Origin: an uncultured Eubacteriales bacterium
GTDB taxonomy: Bacteria; Bacillota; Clostridia; Oscillospirales; Oscillospiraceae
DNA length: 45,133 nt
Reading direction: 5' to 3'
Assembly (NCBI GenBank): GCA_900319275.1
Contig: ONNS01000015.1
Coordinates: forward strand, 1-45,133
The notes under the pieces were generated by a model. The model saw only the letters and a list, made by a program, of their open reading frames with translations, was not told the DNA's origin and searched no databases. Below are positions 8,191 to 14,272 of this stretch, in pieces. The position numbers and the translations under genes were made by a program. How positions within the stretch are numbered: the first letter of the stretch is position 1; the number at the start of each line of letters is the position of its first letter.

Positions 8191-9831
8191 ATGGATCCGT
8201 GTGTTACTTGCGGCACCACTGAAGAGACCACGGCGGTCTGCACTTGCGATTGCCAGTGCCTTGAGACGGCCAGACAGTCGGGCTGCCGAGAGATCAAACT
8301 GATCGCCCCGACGCGCGACACAGCCACGGCGTGGGCTGAGAACGATCCGATCGTCCCCGAAGGCGTGTTCTTCCTTGTTAAGGACCGCCTTTTCGAAGGC
8401 AGCCTCGAGTACGCGATCGGAGACGGAGAGAGCAAGTATAGCGAGCTGTCGATGCTCTACGCCGGCGCTCCTCTGAGCCGCACCGGTGCGGCGAATCACT
8501 CGCCTCTGGCCGCATCTGGCGAGAGCACGCTTGACCCGTCGTGGTTGCCCGATGCTACGTCGAGCGCGAAGGGCGCGGTGATGACGTCGACCACGGGAGC
8601 CGCCGGCAAGGTCCCGATCGCGGCCAGCGGAGCGACGGCGCTCGATCCTTCTTGGCTGCCTGCGGCAACCTCGTCGGCACTCGGCGGCGTCATGACGTCG
8701 ACGACAGGCGCGTCTGACAAGGTCCCGATCGCCGACAGTAACGGCAAGCTCGACCCGTCGTGGCTGCCAGAAGCGACGAGCACGACGCTTGGCGGCGTTA
8801 AAGCATCTACAACTAAAGCAGGAGACAATGTTGTAAAAGCAGATGCTAATGGAGGTCTCGGTGGCTGGAAGGACGCTATTTCTGACGCTGTTGCTAACCC
8901 CTCTGCGGGCCTTGTCAAAAACAGTGACGGCACTCTTGGCGTGGACTTTAATCAGATGCCTACAACCAAGTTTGAGGCCCTGCTCAAATCGCTGAAAATG
9001 CTTGTGCCGCTTGAAGCAAATCTTGATCTGTATGTTGATAAGAACCATAGCGCGTCTGGGGACAGCATTGTTGATGGTCGCGGTACTCAGGCAATGCCGT
9101 TTAAGACCATTCAAGCCGCTGTTAATTTTGTGACTCAGACTTATGCTATCAATTCTCACTCTGTGTACATTAAAGTTTCTAACGCCACTTATGACGAGTG
9201 CCTTACTCTTCCCGTGTATTCAAGGACAACTGGTGCAATCAACATCGAAGCGTGGGATTATAACAATCCCCCAACACTTCATGCATCAAGTACATGGGCG
9301 TATGCTATTTTAGTAATTGGTGGGCCTTGGTATCTTAAACGTTTCAACATTACAGGTAATTACGTTATTCCTGAAACTGATGTGCCTGTTTATAACGCTT
9401 TGGTTAGGGTAGCCGGAACAGGAGCACAGCTTTATGTTTATGGTTGCAGCGCATGGGCAGAGGTAACTGGTAACGCACAGAGTGTTTTCACCCGTTGTAA
9501 TCTATACGAGGTTGATTTTAATGGCACTCTCGAATTTAGTGTTCTCACTAATTATCCAAACACTTTCCACCTTGTAAAAGGTAATGTCATGGATTCATGT
9601 GTATTTCAAATCACACATGACAGTGCTCTGAACGTTTATGATATAAATACAAATAGCGCAGCACTCTCTATGCCGTGTTCTGGGTCATGCACTACCTTCT
9701 GCGATGCATTTGCAAATGGCAAATTTACTTGTGTGTTCGGTAGTCTGTACCATCCTGAATTTACGGGAACCATGACAGGGAAAAAATATAAAGCTAGTAC
9801 GTCAGGGGCTATTGAAGCTCCGACAAATTGA
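8191..9831 (+). CDS. Second tail fibre/spike with DPSWLP repeats and beta-helix-like domain
   Basis: 546 aa from ATG 8191, placed by GGAGGAGGAG at 8177-8186. The N-terminal ~20 residues hold CVTCG, CTCDCQC, an unusual Cys-rich start. A ~36-aa repeat follows about three and a half times (LDPSWLPxATSSxLGGVMTSTTG...KVPIA), typical of fibre shafts. After VDKNHSASGDSIVDGRGTQ comes a PFKTIQAAVNFV segment, as in right-handed beta-helix or pectate-lyase-like proteins. The C-terminal ~230 residues are Thr/Ser/Asn-rich and AT-richer in DNA. It may bind or degrade a surface polysaccharide; no catalytic residues could be assigned. An alternative upstream TTG at 8170 is unlikely. Confidence 0.75.
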   Translation: MDPCVTCGTTEETTAVCTCDCQCLETARQSGCREIKLIAPTRDTATAWAENDPIVPEGVFFLVKDRLFEGSLEYAIGDGESKYSELSMLYAGAPLSRTGAANHSPLAASGESTLDPSWLPDATSSAKGAVMTSTTGAAGKVPIAASGATALDPSWLPAATSSALGGVMTSTTGASDKVPIADSNGKLDPSWLPEATSTTLGGVKASTTKAGDNVVKADANGGLGGWKDAISDAVANPSAGLVKNSDGTLGVDFNQMPTTKFEALLKSLKMLVPLEANLDLYVDKNHSASGDSIVDGRGTQAMPFKTIQAAVNFVTQTYAINSHSVYIKVSNATYDECLTLPVYSRTTGAINIEAWDYNNPPTLHASSTWAYAILVIGGPWYLKRFNITGNYVIPETDVPVYNALVRVAGTGAQLYVYGCSAWAEVTGNAQSVFTRCNLYEVDFNGTLEFSVLTNYPNTFHLVKGNVMDSCVFQITHDSALNVYDINTNSAALSMPCSGSCTTFCDAFANGKFTCVFGSLYHPEFTGTMTGKKYKASTSGAIEAPTN

Positions 9832-9883
9832 ATTCTCTTACTATAAAGAGTATTAACCACGGGACAAATAGTTAAAGAGGTGC

Positions 9884-10429
9884 ATGACGTTGACCAAAAA
9901 ACTAAGCCCTCATTTTGCAGATTACGAGCTGCGTTGCAAGTGTAACCGGCATAAGGACAGTCCGCTGTGTAATGTCTCGCCGCGCTTGTTGATGCTGGCC
10001 GAGCGAGTGCGCGACGTCCTCAAGACGCCGATGATCGTGACCTCGTGCTGTCGCTGCCCGGAGCACAACAAAACATCGGGCGGATCGCCGACGAGCAAAC
10101 ATATTTTCACCGATACCCAGCCCACGCGGGCGATGGACTTCAAGGCCAAGGGCATGTCACCGTCCTTGGCCTTCGATACTATTATCAGAGAGTGGGCCTG
10201 CGGCGGACTGGGAGAACTGGGCGGCATCGGGCTGTACGATACTTGGCTGCACATCGACACGGCCAAGGCCGAAGACGGGCACCTGCGTGTCTGGGACGAG
10301 CGAAAAAAGAAGACGACCGCGGACAGCGAGATCCTCGGACAGCTTGTCGAAGACCTGCGCGGCCTGACGACCGCACGCCCCGCGCCCGTCATCAACCGGC
10401 TGTGCATCGCACTCAACGGATGGAGGTGA
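9884..10429 (+). CDS. Endolysin, M15-family zinc peptidase
   Basis: 181 aa. The pattern SPHFADYEL (start), VTSCCRCPEHN, SKHIFTDTQPTRAMDF and WLHIDT matches M15-type D,D-/L,D-peptidases that cut peptidoglycan cross-bridges. Predicted zinc ligands are His73, Asp85 and His123, with Asp125 nearby. The H73-D85 spacing is longer than the usual HxxxxxxD, so there is a small insertion. No signal peptide is visible, so release depends on the holin encoded next. The gene is the first of a four-gene lysis cassette; its stop lies 2 bases before the holin start. Ribosome site: GAGGTG just before the ATG. Confidence 0.85.
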   Translation: MTLTKKLSPHFADYELRCKCNRHKDSPLCNVSPRLLMLAERVRDVLKTPMIVTSCCRCPEHNKTSGGSPTSKHIFTDTQPTRAMDFKAKGMSPSLAFDTIIREWACGGLGELGGIGLYDTWLHIDTAKAEDGHLRVWDERKKKTTADSEILGQLVEDLRGLTTARPAPVINRLCIALNGWR

Positions 10430-10431
10430 CG

Positions 10432-10800
10432 ATGTCCATGCCACAGGAGGAGGAGAGCAAAACACTGTTCGATCTGATAGTTACCGGCGGCGTGGGCGCA
10501 GCTCTCGCCGCCCTTTTTCAAGCGGTCCGCGCGGCGCGAAAGCACGGCACTGATCCGTTTGACCTCAAACGGTTCGTGGCCGGGCTCGCGTCCGCCGCGG
10601 CCGTGGGTGCTGTCGTGGCGTGGACGCTCGACGCCCTCAACGTCAATAAAGAGCTGTCGGCCGTGATCATCGCGATGAGCGGTTATACGGGCGGCCGCAT
10701 CCTCGACATCATTGAGTCGGAGATCCCCGAGACGATCCAGAGCGCCTTCGACGGCTTGCAGAAACGCTTGCAAGAAGGGAAGTGGCGGAAGGATGACTGA
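10432..10800 (+). CDS. Holin-like membrane protein
   Basis: 122 aa from ATG 10432 (GGAGG at 10422-10426). Three hydrophobic segments are visible: ~14-32 (LIVTGGVGAALAALFQA), ~49-68 (VAGLASAAAVGAVVAWTL) and ~76-93 (LSAVIIAMSGYTGGRILDI), with a charged C-terminal tail (KRLQEGKWRKDD). This is the layout of LydA-like holins found beside endolysins. It would form membrane lesions that let the peptidase reach the cell wall. Position between endolysin and spanins supports the call. The exact holin family could not be confirmed. Confidence 0.75.
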   Translation: MSMPQEEESKTLFDLIVTGGVGAALAALFQAVRAARKHGTDPFDLKRFVAGLASAAAVGAVVAWTLDALNVNKELSAVIIAMSGYTGGRILDIIESEIPETIQSAFDGLQKRLQEGKWRKDD

Positions 10801-11104
10801 TCTCAAGTCCTTGCTGCGCCTTTATCACGTTTATCTGGTCGTCTTCGCTGCTGTGATCTTCGCCCTGTTCGCGTGGTGGATCTGCCGCGGGCAGGGCGGT
10901 AACGTCAAGGTCGGCAAGACAATCGAGGAGATCAGGACGACGTCCGAGACCAACGAGCGCCGCGCCGATGCGATCGTCGACGCGGCGAAAGCAAAGGAAA
11001 GCGAGGTGGTGCGCGATGTCACTGAAAAAGTGTCTGCTGCTAATAGCGACGATCTGCCTGATCTGCTCGCCGGCCTGCTGTCAGAGTACCGAACCAAGCG
11101 CTGA
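10793..11104 (+). CDS. Inner-membrane (i-spanin-like) protein
   Basis: 103 aa from ATG 10793, overlapping the holin stop by 8 bases. It has one N-terminal transmembrane segment (residues ~13-30, VYLVVFAAVIFALFAWWI) followed by a charged helical periplasmic part with coiled-coil character (IEEIRTTSETNERRADAIVDAA). This topology, size and location after the holin are those of Rz-type i-spanins. The last ~90 bases overlap the start of the next lipoprotein-like gene in a different frame, as Rz and Rz1 genes often do. The periplasmic part is short for an Rz protein. Confidence 0.65.
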   Translation: MTDLKSLLRLYHVYLVVFAAVIFALFAWWICRGQGGNVKVGKTIEEIRTTSETNERRADAIVDAAKAKESEVVRDVTEKVSAANSDDLPDLLAGLLSEYRTKR

Positions 11105-11426
11105 CGCCCTGCGCGTCCGCCGCGGCTGGACCGCTCCGAGCGACGGGTACTTCTTGGCCGATTTCGCAATGCGGGACACCATCGCCGGCTGGTCCGAGGC
11201 CAAGCGGATCGCCGATGTGCGGCAGCAGGCGCTCGAGGCCCTGCGTGAAGAGATTCGGATGCAGCAGGCCGACCTCAAGAGGCAGCTCGCGGCACTCCAG
11301 TCGGAGGTCACCGCAGAGCGAAAACTCTGGCGCTCGCGCGTTCGTCAGGGCAAGGTGCAGGGCGTTGTGATCGGGGTGCTTGCCGGCTTCGCCGGCGGGT
11401 ACCTGGTAAAGCGAAACAACCCGTAA
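11016..11426 (+). CDS. u-spanin-like lipoprotein with C-terminal membrane segment
   Basis: 136 aa from ATG 11016 (GAGGTGG at 11003-11009), starting inside the upstream gene in another frame. Residues 1-22 form a signal peptide with a Cys-rich end (LICSPACC), a plausible but non-ideal lipobox with acylation at Cys21 or Cys22. Residues ~55-112 are an amphipathic coiled coil (EAKRIADVRQQALEALREEI...). Residues ~115-131 (QGVVIGVLAGFAGGYLV) are hydrophobic and followed by KRNNP, giving an outer-membrane-lipid plus inner-membrane-anchor layout like unimolecular spanins. It should help fuse or disrupt the outer membrane, implying a diderm host. Alternative: an o-spanin with an incidental hydrophobic tail. 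Confidence 0.6.
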   Translation: MSLKKCLLLIATICLICSPACCQSTEPSADALRVRRGWTAPSDGYFLADFAMRDTIAGWSEAKRIADVRQQALEALREEIRMQQADLKRQLAALQSEVTAERKLWRSRVRQGKVQGVVIGVLAGFAGGYLVKRNNP

Positions 11427-11467
11427 AGGGTAGGTCTCTGATTCCTATACAAAAGTAGCCTGATATC

Positions 11468-11496
11468 TTGTCAGACGCAACAAATAGTAGTAGAAT
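11468..11496 (+). promoter_or_regulatory. Sigma70-like promoter of a small transcription unit
   Basis: TTGTCA at 11468-11473, a 17-base spacer, then TAGAAT at 11491-11496. Each hexamer differs from consensus at one position. It lies downstream of the lysis genes and points to the right into a short unit that ends in a terminator. Confidence 0.65.
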
Positions 11497-11502
11497 TATC
11501 TG

Positions 11503-11658
11503 CAACACGGGAAGTGTTGTAAATCGAACTAGTAACAGGACAAGGAGAAAAAAATGGTACTTTTGAGCAGTACCTGAAAAGAGGACACCGCGGATAATTC
11601 AGGAGTCTACCTGCTGCCGTGAGATCGTTAATGATACAGGCGGGGTAGCCATTTTTTT
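11503..11658 (+). ncRNA. Candidate small RNA / leader transcript between lysis genes and integrase
   Basis: Starting just after the promoter at 11468-11496, the transcript would open with a perfect 6-bp hairpin (CAACAC/GTGTTG, 11503-11519), carry a 7-codon ORF with a good ribosome site (11554-11577), and end in a stem (11607-11618 with 11639-11648, two bulged bases) followed by ATTTTTTT. Promoter, 5' hairpin and terminator make a self-contained unit of about 155 bases. It could be a regulatory RNA or an attenuator leader. No known RNA family was recognised. Confidence 0.5.
11554..11577 (+). CDS. Possible 7-aa leader peptide MVLLSST
   Basis: AAGGAG (11542-11547) stands 6 bases before ATG 11554, which is followed by six sense codons and TGA. 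The ORF lies inside the candidate small transcript and overlaps the inverted repeat GGTACT/AGTACC. Translation is plausible from the ribosome site alone; no known leader peptide was recognised. Confidence 0.3.
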   Translation: MVLLSST

Positions 11659-11677
11659 ATCTTCATATTGCGTCATA

Positions 11678-11718
11678 AACGCCCAACCCACTTGCAAACA
11701 GGGGTTGGGCGTTTTATT
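11678..11718 (+). terminator. Strong intrinsic terminator upstream of integrase
   Basis: A perfect 12-bp stem (AACGCCCAACCC at 11678-11689 with 11702-11713) and 12-base loop are followed by TTATTATTT. It would block read-through from the lysis region into the integrase gene. Confidence 0.85.
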
Positions 11719-11801
11719 ATTTGCTCATGGCACGCCATATTTTGCCAAAAATAAAATCGAATGGTACCTTTTACGGTACCCGAGAAAGGCGAAAAAGTAC
11801 C

Positions 11802-12995
11802 ATGAGGATAAAAGTCAGCAACGAACAGGCGATACGCACGGCGTTGACCGACACGATCGTGAGGGACCTGACACCAAAAGACAAAGCGTACACCGTCTGC
11901 GATTACGACTGTCTGTATCTGGTCGTGCATCCCAGCGGCGTCAAGTCATGGGTGTACCGTCCGCGGGACGGGCGCGGAAAGAAGACGCTTGGCCGGTACC
12001 CTGCGATGAAGTTGAAGGACGCGCGGCGCGTGCGCGACGAGCTGGCCGAGAAGCACCAGCGCGGCGAGGACGAGGGCGTGACGGTACGCGAGCTTGCGTT
12101 CGAGTGGATGAAGATGAAGGTCCTCGGTACCTGCACTCCGGGTACCATCCGACTGACGCAGCAACGCCTCGACACGTACCTGCTGCCGAAGTTCGGCGAC
12201 CGGATCATGAGTGAGGTGACGCCCGTTGAACTGCTGGCCCTCTGCCGGCAGATCGAGGCGCAGGGCAAGATCGAGACCGCGCACCGCGTCAAGAACCTCT
12301 GGGGGCAGATCGCCCGCTACGGCATCGCCGCGGGCGGCAAGTGCGACCGTGACGTGAGCCAGGACCTCGCCGGCGCGATGCGTCCCCTGCGAAGCGAGCA
12401 CCACGCGTCGATCCAGGACAAGAAACTGCTTGGCGCGCTCCTGCGCTCGATGGCCGACAACATCACGCCAAGGCTGAACCGTCTGCTCATGTTCCAGGCG
12501 TACACGTTCGTGCGCCCGACCGAGGCCCGCTGCGCCCGCTGGGAGGAGATCGACCTCACCGAGCGCCTGTGGAGGATCCCGTCCGAGCGCATGAAGATGA
12601 AGCGCCCGCACCTCGTGCCGCTCAGTTATCAGGCGATGGCGATCCTCGAGGCCGCACGGCCGCAGGAGAACGGACTGATCTTCCCGAGCCCTGAGACCGG
12701 CGGCGAGATGTCCGACATGACGCCCGTGATGGCACTGCGCCGCGCCTGCACGAAAGCCAAACTGCCGCCGATGGTGCCGCACGGATGGAGAAGTACCGCC
12801 TCGACTTTGCTGAACGAGTACCAGTGGCCGGCCGACGCGATCGAGCGCCAGCTCGCCCACGTCCCCGGAGGCGTCCGTGCTGTGTACAACTATGCGCAGT
12901 ACCTGGACACGCGGCGCGTCATGCTCCAATGGTGGGCCGACTTCCTCGACGCGTTGAGAGACGGCACGCCGGAGCCAGAAAGACCGGGCGCGTGA
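11802..12995 (+). CDS. int: Tyrosine recombinase, P4-type integrase
   Basis: 397 aa from ATG 11802; further in-frame starts upstream (ATG 11727) would lengthen the N-terminus but run through the repeat cluster. Residues ~15-65 (ALTDTIVRDLTPKDKAYTV, LYLVVHPSGVKSWVYRP) match the N-terminal domain of P4-like integrases, followed by a SAM-like core-binding domain. Catalytic residues visible: Arg238 (VRPTEAR), His327 and Arg330 (PHGWRSTAS), His353 (LAHVPGG) and probable nucleophile Tyr362 (VYNYAQY), ending TRRVMLQWWADFLD as in the family. It catalyses integration at attP/attB and, with an excisionase, excision. Attachment site not identified; it probably lies in one of the flanking non-coding stretches. 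Confidence 0.92.
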   Translation: MRIKVSNEQAIRTALTDTIVRDLTPKDKAYTVCDYDCLYLVVHPSGVKSWVYRPRDGRGKKTLGRYPAMKLKDARRVRDELAEKHQRGEDEGVTVRELAFEWMKMKVLGTCTPGTIRLTQQRLDTYLLPKFGDRIMSEVTPVELLALCRQIEAQGKIETAHRVKNLWGQIARYGIAAGGKCDRDVSQDLAGAMRPLRSEHHASIQDKKLLGALLRSMADNITPRLNRLLMFQAYTFVRPTEARCARWEEIDLTERLWRIPSERMKMKRPHLVPLSYQAMAILEAARPQENGLIFPSPETGGEMSDMTPVMALRRACTKAKLPPMVPHGWRSTASTLLNEYQWPADAIERQLAHVPGGVRAVYNYAQYLDTRRVMLQWWADFLDALRDGTPEPERPGA

Positions 12996-12997
12996 TC

Positions 12998-13090
12998 TTC
13001 CCAAAATCCCCGATTTTTGGGAAATGCCCCGCATTTTTCGCACCTGAGTTCCCAAAAACTGCAAATTTGGGGAAGACAGATGCGAAAATC
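12998..13090. repeat. Nested inverted repeats downstream of integrase
   Basis: TTCCCAAAA (12998-13006) pairs perfectly with TTTTGGGAA (13015-13023). TTCCCAAA (13049-13056) pairs with TTTGGGGAA (13066-13074, one bulge). An outer pair TTTTTCGCA (13034-13042) and TGCGAAAA (13081-13088) encloses the second hairpin. There is no U-tract, so these are not ordinary terminators. They may be part of attP or an int mRNA processing/retroregulation element. The rest of 12996-13407 holds a possible micro-ORF, a small transcript and two terminators, described separately. Confidence 0.5.
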
Positions 13091-13150
13091 TGAGCCAGTC
13101 CGCCGAGGATGAACGCCAAGCTCTGTACTTTGTTTCGGAGGTATGAGAGT

Positions 13151-13204
13151 ATGGGTCGAGGTAAGTTTGACCCCTTCCTGCCCGTTTATTCGGGTCGTTT
13201 GTAA
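13151..13204 (+). CDS. Possible 17-aa micro-ORF
   Basis: GGAGG at 13137-13141 stands 9 bases before ATG 13151, which opens a 17-codon frame ending TAA (starts MGRGKFDPF). A second ATG at 13143 is too close to the ribosome site. Length is too short to judge coding; it may be a remnant of a larger gene. Reported only because of the good ribosome site in an otherwise gene-free stretch. Confidence 0.2.
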   Translation: MGRGKFDPFLPVYSGRL

Positions 13205-13253
13205 AGTGTCCCGCGGAAAAATCGGGGAAACGCTAAGTCCTGCGCTATGACCA

Positions 13254-13262
13254 TGCTATAAT
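13254..13262 (+). promoter_or_regulatory. Extended -10 promoter TGCTATAAT
   Basis: A perfect extended -10 element (TG at 13254-13255, TATAAT at 13257-13262). No convincing -35 element is visible at 16-18 bases upstream. It points toward the candidate small RNA ending at 13351. Confidence 0.55.
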
Positions 13263-13268
13263 GACCAC

Positions 13269-13351
13269 GACGCGAAAGATGATGGACTCGCACCCAACAC
13301 CTTCCAGTCAGTACCGTCAGGGGAACGCACGCTCCTGGCGGTTATTTTTTT
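13269..13351 (+). ncRNA. Candidate ~80-nt small RNA with its own promoter and terminator
   Basis: The predicted start lies ~7 bases after the TATAAT at 13257-13262. The RNA ends in a 9-bp hairpin (ACCGTCAGG 13313-13321 with CCTGGCGGT 13334-13342, one G-T pair) followed by TATTTTTTT. No ORF with a ribosome site lies inside. Promoter-to-terminator size (about 80 nt) is typical of a phage small RNA. No Rfam-type family was recognised. Confidence 0.5.
13313..13351 (+). terminator. Intrinsic terminator of the small transcript
   Basis: 9-bp stem with a GGAACGCACGCT-type loop and a run of seven T. It also stops any transcription reading out of the integrase gene. Confidence 0.85.
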
Positions 13352-13357
13352 ACAACG

Positions 13358-13402
13358 AAGCCCCGTGAACCGGTTACATTTTGTCACCAGTTCGCGGGGC
13401 TT
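13358..13402 (-). terminator. Inverted repeat at the end of the minus-strand membrane-protein gene
   Basis: A 13-bp stem (13358-13370 with 13390-13402, one wobble) lies 5 bases beyond the stop of the minus-strand gene at 13408. On the minus strand the tail is CGTTGT, a weak U-tract; on the plus strand it is GTTTGTTATTG. It probably acts as a bidirectional terminator between convergent units. Confidence 0.65.
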
Positions 13403-13407
13403 GTTTG

Positions 13408-13908
13408 TTATTGTTTGTTCTTTCCTGACCATGCGGCGATGAGGTTGTTAAGGATCGGGCTGGCAAGGCCGGCGATAACCAACTGGAGCCCAAGGCTGTG
13501 CCTGCCTGTGAAAAACATCCACAACGCCGCCGACAGGGCGAAACAGATGAAGCCGATGCCGGCAAGCTGACCAATTCGCAGCATTCGTGTGTCGGCTTTT
13601 TCTGTCTCAATGCGGACGCGCATGTGCTCGTTGTTGATTTTGGTGCGCTCTACGCCGCTGTCAACAATCTCTTTCAGTTTACGCGGGTACTTCCGCTCAA
13701 GAAAGTCCCTGATTTCTTTATTGCCGAGGGCGGCAATAGAGAAGTCATTCGTTGTCAGTGCATTCGCCTCAAAGTGTAAGCCTTGTAGAAATCCCTTCAC
13801 TTCTGGGGGAAGTGCTGCGGCCAATGCCGCAAGGTCTTCTTTTTGGTTTGTGTTGAATTCAATCGAAGCCGGCACGCTGTTCTGCTCAGGCAGAGTTTTC
13901 TCTTCCAT
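13408..13908 (-). CDS. DUF2335-like two-helix membrane protein (lysogeny-expressed accessory gene)
   Basis: 166 aa if started at ATG 13908, the A of the upstream gene's TGA; GTG 13911 is an alternative. The N-terminal ~110 residues are acidic and helical (KEDLAALAAALPPEVKGFL; ERTKINNEHMRVRIETEKADTRM). Two hydrophobic segments follow (LAGIGFICFALSAALWMFF and LGLQLVIAGLASPILNNLIAAW), the layout of DUF2335 predicted membrane proteins. It is translationally coupled to the small gene upstream and shares its promoter. Located beside the repressor and read the same way, it is likely expressed in the lysogen. A superinfection-exclusion or host-modifying role is a guess. Confidence 0.6.
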   Translation of the reverse strand: MEEKTLPEQNSVPASIEFNTNQKEDLAALAAALPPEVKGFLQGLHFEANALTTNDFSIAALGNKEIRDFLERKYPRKLKEIVDSGVERTKINNEHMRVRIETEKADTRMLRIGQLAGIGFICFALSAALWMFFTGRHSLGLQLVIAGLASPILNNLIAAWSGKNKQ

Positions 13909-14093
13909 CACAGCATCCTTGACGATTCGCGATTGAAAGTCCCGTAGACATTTCCGAGGCTGCCCCAGCCCTTGCAGAAATAGTGGAGCCTTCTGCGGAA
14001 GTCATAACCATACTGCGGAGCCGGCGGCCTTTTCGCGCCTGGCTCAAAAAAAAGCGTGATCTTGTTTTCTGGTGCGTTCAAGACAATTCTCAT
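13908..14093 (-). CDS. Small basic protein (61 aa) upstream of DUF2335-like gene
   Basis: Starts at ATG 14093 (minus) with a long GGAGGAGG ribosome site at 14103-14110. The product begins MRIVLNAPENKITLFFEPGAK and has a Tyr/Arg-rich tail (YGYDFRRRLHYFCKGWG). The stop overlaps the next start (TGATG), so the two form an operon. Its own promoter lies at 14143-14171. Family not recognised. Confidence 0.6.
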   Translation of the reverse strand: MRIVLNAPENKITLFFEPGAKRPPAPQYGYDFRRRLHYFCKGWGSLGNVYGTFNRESSRML

Positions 14094-14142
14094 GCGCAAC
14101 GACCTCCTCCTTGAAAGACATGCACGAGCATGGTGCACTATG

Positions 14143-14171
14143 ATTATATCAGCTTCCTGTCGATACGTCAC
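14143..14171 (-). promoter_or_regulatory. Minus-strand extended -10 promoter of the 14093 operon
   Basis: Minus-strand TGATATAAT (14143-14151 on the plus map) with GTGACG (four of six matches) 17 bases upstream. An inverted repeat TGCAC-N7-GTGCA (14121-14137) lies between promoter and ribosome site and could be an operator. Confidence 0.6.
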
Positions 14172-14184
14172 CATGACAGGGGCG

Positions 14185-14232
14185 AAAAAGCCCCGAACTT
14201 GTCGGAAATCCCGACAGGTACGGGGCTTTTTT
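14185..14232. terminator. Bidirectional terminator downstream of repressor gene
   Basis: AAAAAGCCCCG (14185-14195) pairs with CGGGGCTTTTT (14221-14231); the interior also pairs (TTGTCGG with CCGACAG), giving one long hairpin with T-runs on both strands. It lies 40 bases beyond the repressor stop and separates it from the promoter of the next minus-strand unit. Confidence 0.85.
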
Positions 14233-14272
14233 GTTAGAGACATGGTTTATTTGCTAGGGACATCTATGTCCT

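Larger units (their letters stand above)
11554..11803. repeat. Three copies of ATGGTAC(C)TTTT flanking the integrase start
   Basis: ATGGTACTTTT occurs at 11554-11564, ATGGTACCTTTT at 11761-11772, and the exact inverse AAAAGTACCAT at 11793-11803, where it contains the integrase ATG. Extra GGTACC/AGTACC half-sites lie at 11569-11574 and 11775-11780. Sites of this kind next to an integrase could be integrase arm sites of attP, or operators controlling int. The family is inferred only from position. Confidence 0.45.

Noticed and set aside
9812-9850. Promoter before the endolysin gene (TTGAAG / TACTATAAA)
   Set aside because: Hexamer spacing is 21-24 bases, outside the useful range; no extended -10 element.
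11721-11801. Longer integrase starting at TTG 11721 or ATG 11727
   Set aside because: The extra residues do not resemble the family N-terminus and would run through the repeat cluster; ATG 11802 fits better.
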